A stretch of 64,000 nt of DNA from Telopea speciosissima (taxonomy: Eukaryota; Streptophyta; Magnoliopsida; Proteales; Proteaceae): the NCBI RefSeq assembly GCF_018873765.1, contig NC_057919.1, forward strand, positions 70,178,984 to 70,242,983. Direction: 5' to 3'. The notes under the pieces are model-generated. The model searched no databases, was not told the DNA's origin, and was given only the letters and a program-made list of their open reading frames with translations. The position numbers and the translations under genes are program-made. This document shows positions 35,796-46,051 of the stretch, one piece after another; within the stretch, counting starts at the first letter, position 1, and each line of letters opens with the position of its first letter.

Positions 35796-37189
35796 CCCTC
35801 TGATTTCAAAATAAAAAATGGAAAATTGGCCATGGAAATTCAGTGTGATCAAAGATTCATACAGGCACAAAAGGGTTCGACAGGAAAGTTGTTTCGATCC
35901 AATCCATTATTGGGGTCCAAAAAAAGACAAAAAAGGAGATGTCAGTGACCTAGCAAGATAAACACTCTCCGAGGACATGAAATGTCTAAAACGTATAGTA
36001 GCAAGAAGGAAAAAAAGGCGGGCGGGTACGCAAGCATGTACATTTCCCTCACAATCTCTCTTCTCACTCTTCATTTACTAATGTGAATTTTCATTTACTA
36101 TCGAAATTCATCTCTCTCTCCCCACTAACAACTAAGGTGTGTATGATGTTGATCTCTCTTTTTATCTAGAATTGCAAATTTCATATCTCCAAAACTATTC
36201 TCTAGGGCATCCATATAATTGAAGAATTAGGCTATTATGTTCAGTTTCCATAACCAAAGCCAAACATGTACAATTCTAACTTCTTATTAGTACGAAAAAT
36301 TAAGATTGAAACCAAATATGAAATATTTGAACATGAGAGTATAATTCGATTTGGTTCAATTCGATTCGATTCTAGTTAATTGCCTCAGTTCTAATTCGGT
36401 TTAAGGTATGAAAGGTAGACATCAGAATCGAAACATTTATTAAACGGTTCCAATATTTCAATGAAAACAATTAATAAACGATTTTTGAATGAATAATTTT
36501 TTTTTTCAATTTGAATTTGCAATTTTGGGCCAATTAAGACTGAACATTTTTTTTTTTGGGCTTGAACCACAAAATTTAGGTTCAAATTGTGAGAAGAAAA
36601 TTGCAACGTGAAATTGAAGATAAGATAAGGAAGAGTTAGTTTTAACCATGCGTTTGAGATGAGGAAATCGGTGCGTACACGATACACAGTGCGTGTACGA
36701 ACAGATAACATTTGTCTTCCGAACAAAAGAAGACAAAACACAATCTTTTGCCATCTTTAATCTTACACAATCAGACAAAACTTCTTCAGAATCAAGAAAA
36801 CTTTAATTCAAATCCGGCAGCTACTAACCGTTTGATCTCCCATTCTATGGCTTTCAACTTAGGGTCACCTTCTTATGATTACATTTCACCAAATTGCCCC
36901 CCACATTTTAAAGATTGTAGGAGTATTTTTTTTTATTTTATTTATTTATTATGGAGAAATTATTTTTAATATTATATTTAGAAGAAATATTTATTGTGAG
37001 GTAGTATACCATCTACGTCCAGACATAGAGGGGGCGAAATGACTGCCCCATCCCATTAAAGGCGAAAATGCATGCCCTGTTGAAGCTTTTGTGTGCACTT
37101 TCATTGGCCCCTCTGCATGGAGGGGCCATGCTCCTCCTTAGAGAACTCCTCTCCTTTATACTTTTAATTGAATTTGAGGAGAACAGATC
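35796..37189. other. Gene-free stretch
   Basis: AT-rich sequence. A segment near 36345-36415 is rich in TTCGATT/AATTCGG words, typical of decayed plant repeats. No gene or clear element boundary was found. Confidence 0.35.
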
Positions 37190-37298
37190 TTGACGACACG
37201 GTAAAATTGCTCTATTATGATCAAGTAGTCGTGAGTTCGAGTTAGGAAACAACCTCTCCGCGGAGCAAGGGTAAGAAGATCATTATGACCCTCCATCT
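37190..37298 (+). mobile_element. Au-type SINE fragment
   Basis: The sequence has the tRNA-like 5' part and start of the body of the plant Au SINE: TTGCTCTATTATGATCAAG, a B box (GTGAGTTCGAGT, 37231-37242), then GGAAACAACCTCTCCGCGGA and TTATGACCCTCC. The usual 3' part is missing, so the copy is truncated. The minus-strand SINE at 54218-54375 carries the same order of blocks and the complete 3' end. Confidence 0.75.
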
Positions 37299-37563
37299 AC
37301 TACCACAAATTTCAATTATTCACCCTTCCATCAACTCCATGCAATATGGCTGATTTTGATTGAGTTGAAGCTTGATATATAAACAAAGGACCTTGTGTTC
37401 TACTTTGTGCATAAATTTTCAGTTCCGCATGATCTACTGAGTGGCAGACCTAAGCGCCTACCTATTATTTTTGTCTGTAATTTGCCATCAACCAACATCG
37501 CTCCATTTCGCCACCATTGTCCATTCAAAAAGTATTCTAGACTTATGATTTTTTTAATTCAAA

Positions 37564-37742
37564 TTGAATGAACTACAAGAGTCAAAGACACAACCTAAAA
37601 TGATCCTTGGAGAAGTAGTAAGAAAAGGCATGCTTAGCTTAGGCATTGTATTAACTATGAAATCGATTAGAACTGATTGGAGGATAATGATCCATAAACC
37701 GACCCCTTTAGTTGGGATACAGTTGAGTTGTTGTTGTTGTAG
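37564..37742 (+). mobile_element. RTE-type LINE, 3' end
   Basis: A frame on the plus strand encodes EVVRKGMLSLGI followed by RTDWRIMIHKPTP, which matches the C-terminus of plant RTE LINE reverse transcriptases (EVVRKDL...LGI...DR..WR..IH). It ends in TTGGGATACAGTTGAG and a short (TTG)n tail at 37727-37740, the typical 3' end of these elements. Everything upstream is missing, as expected for a 5'-truncated insertion. Confidence 0.75.
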
Positions 37743-39664
37743 TAACGGCTTTTTTATGTATAGTTTTGTGCCTCGCTCTGAATGATGCTCTTGTTGGATG
37801 AATCACACTATCGTTGTGTTTGTTTCCTTTTCATTTTCATAAGTTTTCTTCATGTCCCATTTGCTTTGTCCATTTTCACTCGTTTTACTTTAACCAAACA
37901 CATTTATTAATAAAACCACTATAAACATATTTCAACTTTCAATGGGATTTTTTGTGGCCAAATCATAGTATAAATTGGATTTTCTCGAGTTGAATTCTTA
38001 AGTTAATAATCTTTAGATGATTTATCAGTTTTTAGACTACATCTAATGAAAATAACCTAAATTTTATTTTTAATCCCCATGATTAAGCAATTAGCAAACA
38101 ATAATTGTCATAATTGTCATTTTGTATAAAGTATACATGATCCATTCTCACAGACACAAGATCCATTAAGGAAACTTATTGATTGGTGTACCTTGATTGA
38201 TGCTAACTCAAACCCAATGCAGCTAAAAGCTAAAGTTAAGCTTTGTCAATCTAGGCACACCTAACCTTTGTTTTTGTTTTGTTTTGTAACCAAGGTTTAT
38301 TAACTCAATAATGAGATGCTTCTTCAACTGCAAGATAGCAACCATCACCTGCAAAGTACCAACTCAATGAAATATCTTATCACACACCAAAGATAAAGAA
38401 AAAAAATGAAATATCTTATCACACACAAAAAAATCATTGTGTGAATACTCCAATGAAATTTATTCTCTTTCTCGAGTCAATTATGTAAGTAGTAACCAAT
38501 TGATTTCAATTTATAATAATTTGGTTTCTCAAATTTATTTTGCATAATTAGAACAAAAATCAAAATTAAAATCTAATGATCCAATCAAAGAGGCATTGGA
38601 TGAGGCCAAACTTTCATGCACAAATTGACCCCTACTCGCATGTCTTCTGGTGTGAAAATTGATGAAATTTTCGATTAGATAAAGTTTTTTAATTCAAATT
38701 GAGAAAAAAATGGGTGGCTATTAGTATCACAAGTATTTGTAATGTTTTTATGGTGTTTCATATCTAAATCTTTTGTTCTTAATCGAAGTTGGGAGAATGC
38801 ACGCTTGATAATGGTTACAGTCCACTCTACACATGCATGGAAAGCATGCCAATTTATGAGGGAGATATTTGATTGAATTAGACTAAAAAATCCGACAAGT
38901 GACTAATCTCGACCATGTTCTCTCTATCCAACGGTCACAATGGACATATTTATCCATGTGGTAGAATGTGTCATGTGAGACTTGTTTGGGGGGGGGGGGG
39001 GGTGGAGGGGGAGAACACACTTACACACCCTTGTGACAATAATATTTCACTAAAAAAAATGGAACTTTTAGAAAGGGGAAAATCAAGATGGAACAAAGAT
39101 GGGTGAAAAAAAAATTCCTAAGTCTTTGTTTTTTGCCTTTTTAGGATACCATAGTTTTTGTTTTCGATGAACGTAAAGTCTATCATTTCACATACTTGAA
39201 AATTTTATAGTTTTTAATAATGGCATGATGACAATTAATTCATTTTCATTAAAAATCCGTTTTACTCGTACGTTAAATAACTTTTAGAAATAAGATAAAA
39301 GACAATTAAAAGAAGGTTATAACTTCTCCCTTTACCATTTTGGTGAGAACAAGATGCACCATTTAGAAAATGATCGGAGAGAAATAGGCAACTATAAATA
39401 CAAAGATAAATGAAAATAAAAGATGCATTAAATTAAATTTGAGTATAAAATTTGGCGATGATCATATAAATTACTTCTTAGATATACAATAATTGAATCC
39501 GCCAAATCACTCTTTCATGTGACACAATTAGGTGAAATGTTAATGAGATTCTTTTATTGACAACAGTCTCGAATACTGTTGTTTTTTTTTTGGTAATCGA
39601 ATACTGATGTTTTTAGATGATATCCCCAAGAAGTCATAGGTTCAACTCTCTTATTCCAATCAGA
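37743..39664. other. Gene-free stretch
   Basis: AT-rich intergenic DNA. A G tract lies at 38988-39002. No gene, RNA or delimited repeat was found. Confidence 0.4.
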
Positions 39665-39808
39665 GAAGGGTCCAGATCTGATTCTTGCATGAGAATCATT
39701 TTTGTACATCCTAGGCGCACAAATGGAATCCAAGAGAGTGAGTAAATTCCATATGTGCGCGTAAAGGCATACGAGAATGGTTCTCGTACGTGAACTTGAT
39801 CCGGCTTC
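39665..39808. mobile_element. Foldback MITE
   Basis: The whole 144-bp segment is an imperfect palindrome. The outer arms at 39665-39700 and 39771-39808 share GATC...TTC...GAGAA(T/C)CATT. The inner arms GCGCACAAATGGAATCC (39715-39731) and its near complement (39744-39760) pair almost perfectly. There is no coding capacity. Confidence 0.6.
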
Positions 39809-40292
39809 ATCGAGGAGGGAGATGGTTGGGGCTTGAATATAATATTTACTTTTTCGGTAAACGAATATAATATTTCTTTCATGTTAGAAAAAAAATTCTT
39901 TAAAAACATTTATCTTATTTTAATATTCCCTTACTTAAATAATAATTATAATATTTTACAGGAAAAGGTTTATTTTTAATTAAAGAAAGGACAAAGGTAT
40001 GGAAAATGGGGAAATATCTAATAGAAGGGCAGTGGCCGTCATTTTACCTGCACATACAATCCGTCGTCTTAGCTGAATAGCGGAACAAGAAAAACTGCCT
40101 ATCTTATCCCCTGCTCTCTAAAACCCTGGCCTTAGAGCCCTGTGGTGAGTGGCTCTCCTTGCTGCTGCCTTTCAAAATTCCTATCCAAAGAAGGAAGAAA
40201 GAGAGGGAAACCCTAATCTATCCTTCTTACCACTCACCAGAGCGACTGTAGCTTCGCATCTTTTTACGTAGAAGAAACAAAAGCTTAACTCC
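39809..40292 (+). promoter_or_regulatory. Upstream region and 5' leader of TOC159
   Basis: This segment directly precedes the TOC159 start codon. The last 250 bp are less AT-rich than the flank and probably include the transcribed leader. I see no convincing TATA box at a fixed spacing. The foldback MITE at 39665-39808 ends about 480 bp from the ATG. Confidence 0.4.
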
Positions 40293-43200
40293 ATGGATTC
40301 AAACCCATTTCTCTCTCTTTTTGGAGCACAAGCGACCCCAGCTTCAACGGAGGCGTCTCGACAACAACAATCATCCCCATTGAAGGTTTCTCCTTCCAAT
40401 TCTTCAGGTTCTCTTCCTATCCGAGCTCCTCCTACCTCTGATTCTGATACTGAACCCATTATAAAAAATCATAAGAAAGGCAACAATACTGATAGTACCG
40501 ATGGTAGTTACGAATCGGATGGCTTCTTGAGTGGTGAGGAAGATTTTGTAACCGCATCTGAGAGGCCTTTCTTTACCGACCCAGATGAAGAAACCCGAGA
40601 TTTTGCAACTGAAAGGAAGGTTATTGGTGTTCCATTCGTAAGGAAAAGCGACATGGAGGACGAGATTGTCCCTGTTGTCGAACCTGTTATGGATTCCTCG
40701 GTTTTCTCGCCCTCCAAGACTGTGAGGCCTATTGCGCAGTTGTCAGGGGTCGACGATGAAGAGGATAATGTTGTTGGAGACGAAGGGTTGATCAGTGGGG
40801 TGGAGGAGGAGGTAGAAGCTCCTCAAGTTAGGGTTCTGGGGGATGATGGAGAAGAGGAGTCTCATGGAGACGGGGACTCACCACCTGGCGAGGTGTTGGG
40901 TTCGGGTTTAAGGGAGAAAGACGGGATTCCTGAGTCACAGTGGGTTGCTACGCAGAGTTCTAAGATGAGCAAAGAAGAGATTCGTAAACCTGAAAACGGA
41001 ATTTCAGGTTCTGAAGAAAAGGAGCCTTCTGTTGAAAGGAATTCCCTCGGGAATCCAGTTTTGAATGAATTAGTCCAAAACATCCCGGAGTCTCCCGCCG
41101 AGGATAAAGTGGCTACCGAACAGGATATTTTTCCTGAAAATCTGAAACTGGATGTATGTCATGAAAGCGCTGCAATCAAAACTTCGGAGCTGGAAGCGAC
41201 CGAGTTGGAAGACAAGGTTGTGGAGGAGAAGAGTGAGGTGCTGGTTGGTGATGACGCTGTTGAGGGGAACCCTGCCTTGGAAGGAGATTCTGTTGTTGAT
41301 GCTAAAGAATCTATTGAGATGGCGGAGGAGAGCTCAATTTTTGGCGATCAAACAACCTCTGTCATTGAAGATCCTGATGAACCAAAGCTTGTGGATGCTG
41401 ATGGCATAAATTCTGGTAGTGGAGGTGATTCAGTTGTTGAAGCCGAACAGCCAATTTTATCAAGTTCGGAATCTAACACTGGGAACCCTGAGGAGCAGAG
41501 GGCTTCGGAAACTGAACGAGTGGAGGTTGAGAAAAGCGTGAGTTTGGATACTGGTTCTGTTCAAGCAAGCCCTTGTATTGAAGAGCCTCGGAACTTGCAA
41601 ATCATTGAAGCGGATTCCGGTGTTGTGGAGGTAGAGGAGCGGGGTTCTGTAGACCATAGCAGTTTGGATAGGGACCCTGAAACTGTAAACTCTGTCATTG
41701 AAGCACAAAAATTAGGGTCTCAGGTGTTGAACCCTATAGTTCCAGAAGGGGAGAAAGGTGACTATCCGGATGCAGTATTTTCTTTTATTGATTCTATAGT
41801 GGATGGTTGTGAAGATAGCCAGAAGGAAGGAAACAATGGTGGTGCTGCTGACGGAAGAGTTTATCTCAGTGAAGATAAGGACTATGCTAGACCTGAGCTG
41901 GAAAATAAATCTACAGAACTGGATTCAGCAGAGGAGGCAAAGTCACAGCTTATTGTTGCTGGGGAGTCCAAAAATTCAGAGAGTGGTGATGCTTGCGGAA
42001 CTGCTCATGGTGGGGGACTAGAGGATGGCATATCCAGCAAATTGGAGGAACATGAACCTGTAGTACGTAGTTTCTTTGTGGACTCCGAAGTACAACAGGA
42101 AGCTGATGATGAAGCTAACCCAGAGCCAGATGATGATGATGAAGAAGAAGAAGATGATTATGATGATGATGGAGCTTCCATTTCAGATGAAGATGCTGAA
42201 GGTCTGATCTTCGGAAGCTCTGAAACCACCAAGCAGATCATGAAGGAGTTGGAACAAGGATCAGCTTCTCACTCGGGAGCTGAAAGTTCTCAGGACCTCT
42301 CTCAGAGAATTGATGGACAGATTGTCACAGATTCTGATGAAGAAGCTGACACTGATGGGGAGGGAGATGGAAAGGAGTTATTTGATTCTTCCGCATTGGC
42401 TGCTCTTCTGAAAGCAGCAACTAATGCAGGATCAGATGGTGGCAGCATCACAATCACATCTCCAGATGGTTCAAGGCTTTTCTCTGTTGAGCGTCCAGCT
42501 GGTTTAGGATCCTCAATCCGGTCTATGAGACCTGCTCCTAGACCAAACCGTCCCAATCTTTTTGCTCCTTCAGACCTCACAGTGGGGGAAGAATCAGAGA
42601 ACAACCTGAGTGAAGAAGAAAAGAAAAAGCTGGAGAATGTACAGCTTACAAGAGTGAAGTTCTTGAGGCTTGTTCAGAGGCTAGGCCATTCTCCTGAAGA
42701 CTCCATAGCCGCGCAGGTTCTATACCGGCTGGCCCTTGTTGCTGGGAGGCAAACCAATCAAGCTTTCAGCCTTGAAAGTGCAAAAAAGACAGCAATGCAG
42801 CTTGAAGCAGAAGGCAAAGAAGATTTGGACTTCTCTCTGAACATTCTGATCCTTGGGAAAACTGGGGTGGGCAAGAGTGCTACCATAAATTCCATTTTTG
42901 GCGAGGAGAAGTCACTGATCGATGCATTTGAGCCAGCCACATCAACTGTAAAAGAGATCGTTGGAGTGATAGATGGTGTTAAAATCCGGTTCCTAGACAC
43001 ACCGGGTCTCAGACCGTCTGCAATGGAACAGTCTTTCAACAGGAAGGTCTTATCATCCATAAAGAAATTCACAAAGAAATTCCCGCCAGATATTGTCCTT
43101 TATGTTGATCGGCTGGATGCTCAGACTAGAGACCTTAATGATCTACCATTATTAAGATCCATCACCAGCACACTTGGTTCTCCAATCTGGCGTAGTACCA

Positions 43201-44771
43201 TTGTTACTTTGACTCATGCTGCTTCGGCACCCCCAGAAGGACCATCTGGGTCACCCTTAAGCTATGATGTATTTGTTGCTCAGCGCTCCCATGTTGTTCA
43301 GCAGTGTGTTGGGCAAGCGGTTGGTGATATGCGTCTGATGAATCCTAGTCTGATGAATCCAGTGTCTCTTGTTGAGAACCATCCCTCATGCAGAAAGAAC
43401 AGAGAAGGCCAAAGAATTCTTCCCAATGGCCAGAGTTGGAGACCCCAGTTATTGCTCTTGTGCTACTCTATGAAGATTCTATCTGAAGCTAGTTCCCTGT
43501 CGAAACCTCAAGACCCATTTGACCACCGAAAGCTCTTTGGTTTCCGTGTTCGCTCACCGCCTTTACCCTACTTATTGTCTTCACTGTTGCAATCCCGTGC
43601 ACACCCAAAACTCTCTACCGAACAGGGTGGCGATAATGGTGACTCTGATATCGACTTGGGGGACTTATCAGATTCAGACCGGGAAGAAGAGGAGGATGAG
43701 TATGATCAGCTGCCACCATTTAAACCTCTAAGGAAGACTCAGGTTGCAAAGCTCAGCAAGGAGCAGAGAAAGGCTTATTTTGATGAGTATGATTATCGGG
43801 TGAAGCTCCTTCAGAAGAAACAGTGGAGAGAAGAGTTGAAAAGAATGAAGGAGACCAAAAAGAAGGGAAAGGATAGTCAGGATGATTATGGTTACATGGG
43901 AGAAGATGTTGATCAGGAAGATGGACTTCCAGCGGCTGTTCCAGTTCCCTTACCTGACATGGTCCTGCCCCCTTCTTTTGATGGAGATAATCCTGCTTAC
44001 AGGTACCGGTTCTTGGAGCCAACATCACAGCTTCTGGCAAGGCCTGTTTTGGACACCCATGGTTGGGACCATGATAGTGGTTATGATGGTGTCAGCCTTG
44101 AAGAGAATCTGGCAATAGCTGGCCGGTTTCCAGCTGGGTTTGCTGTCCAGGTGACGAAAGATAAGAAGGAGTTCAATATCCACTTGGATTCATCTGTTTC
44201 AGCTAGGCATGGGGATAATGGATCAACACTGGCTGGTTTTGACATCCAAACCATTGGAAAGCAGCTTGCGTACATCCTCAAAGGTGAAGCCAAATTCAAA
44301 AATTTTAAAAAGAACAAGACAGCTGCTGGTGTATCGGTTACTTTCCTAGGTGAAAATGTTGCCACAGGACTCAAAGTTGAGGATCAGATAGCAATTGGAA
44401 AACGCCTTGTTTTTGTTGGTAGTACTGGTGCTGTCCGATCACAAGGTGATGTTGCTTATGGAGCTAACTTGGAGGCACGCCTTAAAGATAAGGATTATCC
44501 AATCAACCAGGATCAATCTACGCTGGGGCTTTCTTTGATGAAGTGGAGAGGTGACTTGGCCCTGGGGGCTAATCTGCAGTCTCAGTTCTCCATTGGGCGG
44601 AATTCTAAGGTTGCTGTTCGTGTTGGATTGAACAACAAACTCAGTGGGCAGATCACGGTTCGGACAAGTAGCTCGGAACAACTTCAGATTGCTCTGATGG
44701 GTGTTCTTCCGCTAGCCATTGCCATCTTCAGGAGCATCTGGCCTGCTGGTGAGACATACTCTGGTTACTAA
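40293..44771 (+). CDS. TOC159: TOC159 chloroplast preprotein import receptor
   Basis: A single open reading frame of 1492 codons starts at an ATG in good context (CCATGGA). TOC159 is a GTPase of the outer chloroplast envelope that recognises transit peptides and works with TOC34 and the TOC75 channel. Domain order matches the family: a long acidic A domain (residues 1 to about 780, with an Asp/Glu run near 613-626), then RIDGQIVTDSDEEADT and ALAALLKAA, which favour TOC159 over TOC132/TOC120, then the GTPase domain with P-loop GKTGVGKS at 855-862, switch motif DTPG at 902-905 and TLTHAA near 972-977, then the membrane-anchor M domain to the C-terminus. Length is close to the Arabidopsis protein (about 1500). 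There is no intron or frame break, in contrast to the other genes in the window. Confidence 0.96.
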   Translation: MDSNPFLSLFGAQATPASTEASRQQQSSPLKVSPSNSSGSLPIRAPPTSDSDTEPIIKNHKKGNNTDSTDGSYESDGFLSGEEDFVTASERPFFTDPDEETRDFATERKVIGVPFVRKSDMEDEIVPVVEPVMDSSVFSPSKTVRPIAQLSGVDDEEDNVVGDEGLISGVEEEVEAPQVRVLGDDGEEESHGDGDSPPGEVLGSGLREKDGIPESQWVATQSSKMSKEEIRKPENGISGSEEKEPSVERNSLGNPVLNELVQNIPESPAEDKVATEQDIFPENLKLDVCHESAAIKTSELEATELEDKVVEEKSEVLVGDDAVEGNPALEGDSVVDAKESIEMAEESSIFGDQTTSVIEDPDEPKLVDADGINSGSGGDSVVEAEQPILSSSESNTGNPEEQRASETERVEVEKSVSLDTGSVQASPCIEEPRNLQIIEADSGVVEVEERGSVDHSSLDRDPETVNSVIEAQKLGSQVLNPIVPEGEKGDYPDAVFSFIDSIVDGCEDSQKEGNNGGAADGRVYLSEDKDYARPELENKSTELDSAEEAKSQLIVAGESKNSESGDACGTAHGGGLEDGISSKLEEHEPVVRSFFVDSEVQQEADDEANPEPDDDDEEEEDDYDDDGASISDEDAEGLIFGSSETTKQIMKELEQGSASHSGAESSQDLSQRIDGQIVTDSDEEADTDGEGDGKELFDSSALAALLKAATNAGSDGGSITITSPDGSRLFSVERPAGLGSSIRSMRPAPRPNRPNLFAPSDLTVGEESENNLSEEEKKKLENVQLTRVKFLRLVQRLGHSPEDSIAAQVLYRLALVAGRQTNQAFSLESAKKTAMQLEAEGKEDLDFSLNILILGKTGVGKSATINSIFGEEKSLIDAFEPATSTVKEIVGVIDGVKIRFLDTPGLRPSAMEQSFNRKVLSSIKKFTKKFPPDIVLYVDRLDAQTRDLNDLPLLRSITSTLGSPIWRSTIVTLTHAASAPPEGPSGSPLSYDVFVAQRSHVVQQCVGQAVGDMRLMNPSLMNPVSLVENHPSCRKNREGQRILPNGQSWRPQLLLLCYSMKILSEASSLSKPQDPFDHRKLFGFRVRSPPLPYLLSSLLQSRAHPKLSTEQGGDNGDSDIDLGDLSDSDREEEEDEYDQLPPFKPLRKTQVAKLSKEQRKAYFDEYDYRVKLLQKKQWREELKRMKETKKKGKDSQDDYGYMGEDVDQEDGLPAAVPVPLPDMVLPPSFDGDNPAYRYRFLEPTSQLLARPVLDTHGWDHDSGYDGVSLEENLAIAGRFPAGFAVQVTKDKKEFNIHLDSSVSARHGDNGSTLAGFDIQTIGKQLAYILKGEAKFKNFKKNKTAAGVSVTFLGENVATGLKVEDQIAIGKRLVFVGSTGAVRSQGDVAYGANLEARLKDKDYPINQDQSTLGLSLMKWRGDLALGANLQSQFSIGRNSKVAVRVGLNNKLSGQITVRTSSSEQLQIALMGVLPLAIAIFRSIWPAGETYSGY

Positions 44772-45436
44772 TTTGTTTTCATTCCTATTCCTATGGAGGT
44801 TGTCAGAAGATAGATTAGAAGTTTTAAGTGTCATTGAGTCATTTTGTCTTGCTTTCTAAATAATGGTTTGAATATTCAATATGAACGGCTTTCAATATTT
44901 AGATTCATGTTATTTGGCGTAATGAATTGTAGTCAAATGACGTGGAACCAAGAGGGCAGCTGATAATAATACCATCATAGCATTGATATTGATTTTGGTT
45001 CATTTCATGCTTTGTCTACATTGGTATTTAGTTTAGTCTTTCATATTAAACTCATTAATTTGAGTTGGACCAATTAGCTGGGCTTAGTTCCAAATACAGG
45101 CTGCAGACTTTAAGGGCTTGTTTGGTAGATCTTGGGAGTAGTGATTTAGAGTGAATTTTGATCCTCCAAAGCAATGTTGTTAAGAAATGGGTCAGCAAGA
45201 TTCTTTGAAGGAGGTCAGTCACATTTCTCAAGATTGCATGAAACTTCTTCTGAGCCTATTCCCCCTAGTTTTTGGGTTCTGTACAGTGGTGCAACCATTT
45301 TATTGAATCCTGAAGTGATGGGTATGAGCAGCATTTTGTGCAATCTGAGTGGCATGATGAAAGCTAAAGTGAGTGACCATAACCTCCCTTCATCTTCCTT
45401 GAAGGGAGAATTGGCAGCACTCCAGCTCTCTCTTCC

Positions 45437-45468
<32 letters not shown>

Positions 45469-45687
45469 AAAAAGAGCACGTTCATGTAGAGCGAGTTCAA
45501 GTTATTTTGCATCGTGGACTGCTAACTACTTGTGCAGGCTCTTGCAGAGCATACAAGTGATGATCAGGGGGGATATGAGTTCATCATCATGGATATGAGA
45601 GTCCTCTGTTTCTTGTTGCTTATGTAAAAAAAAAAAAAAAAAAAAAAGAGGGGGTGGGGGGAAGGGAAATCCCACCTGATTTACTAA
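44772..45687. other. TOC159 3' region and intergenic DNA
   Basis: The TOC159 3' untranslated region should lie in the first few hundred bases. A GGGCTTGTTTGGTAG motif at 45114 resembles a MITE end, but no partner is seen nearby. A (CA)n run lies at 45436-45464 and an A tract at 45627-45649. No further gene was recognised. Confidence 0.4.
45436..45464. repeat. (CA)n microsatellite
   Basis: About 14 CA units followed by an A run, seen directly. Confidence 0.9.
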
Positions 45688-45966
45688 CACCGCATTTGGT
45701 TGGGTAAATCTTTGGGATTTAATTTTTCGGATACATGAATCTCATTTTAAAAAATCGTTTGGATGAAAAAGGCAAATGACCTTCCACAGATTTTAAAATT
45801 CTCGAGAATCATCAATTTAGTGTAAAAAGTGAAATCTTGAGAGTTCACCTCATGAGGTGAAATCAAAATTGAAACACAAATCTAGGGCAGGGTATAAAAG
45901 GGCATAAATCTCAAATTTACAAAATTTCGGGAAAAAATTGTGAGGGTTGAAAGCTGCGATCTTCAT

Positions 45967-46051
45967 CTTCTGCAAGCAAGACCTGAAGAACTGCATTCGA
46001 AGAACTTCTGCAAGCAAGACCTGAAGAGTTGCATTTGAAGATCTTCTGCAG
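45967..46051. repeat. 38-bp tandem repeat, two copies plus part of a third
   Basis: Units start at 45967, 46005 and 46043 with CTTCTGCAAGCAAGACCTG. The first two units differ at a few positions, and the third stops after CTTCTGCAG. A CT-rich tract follows. Confidence 0.85.

Noticed and set aside
45114-45128. GGGCTTGTTTGGTAG as a MITE start
   Set aside because: No complementary end was found within about 600 bp.
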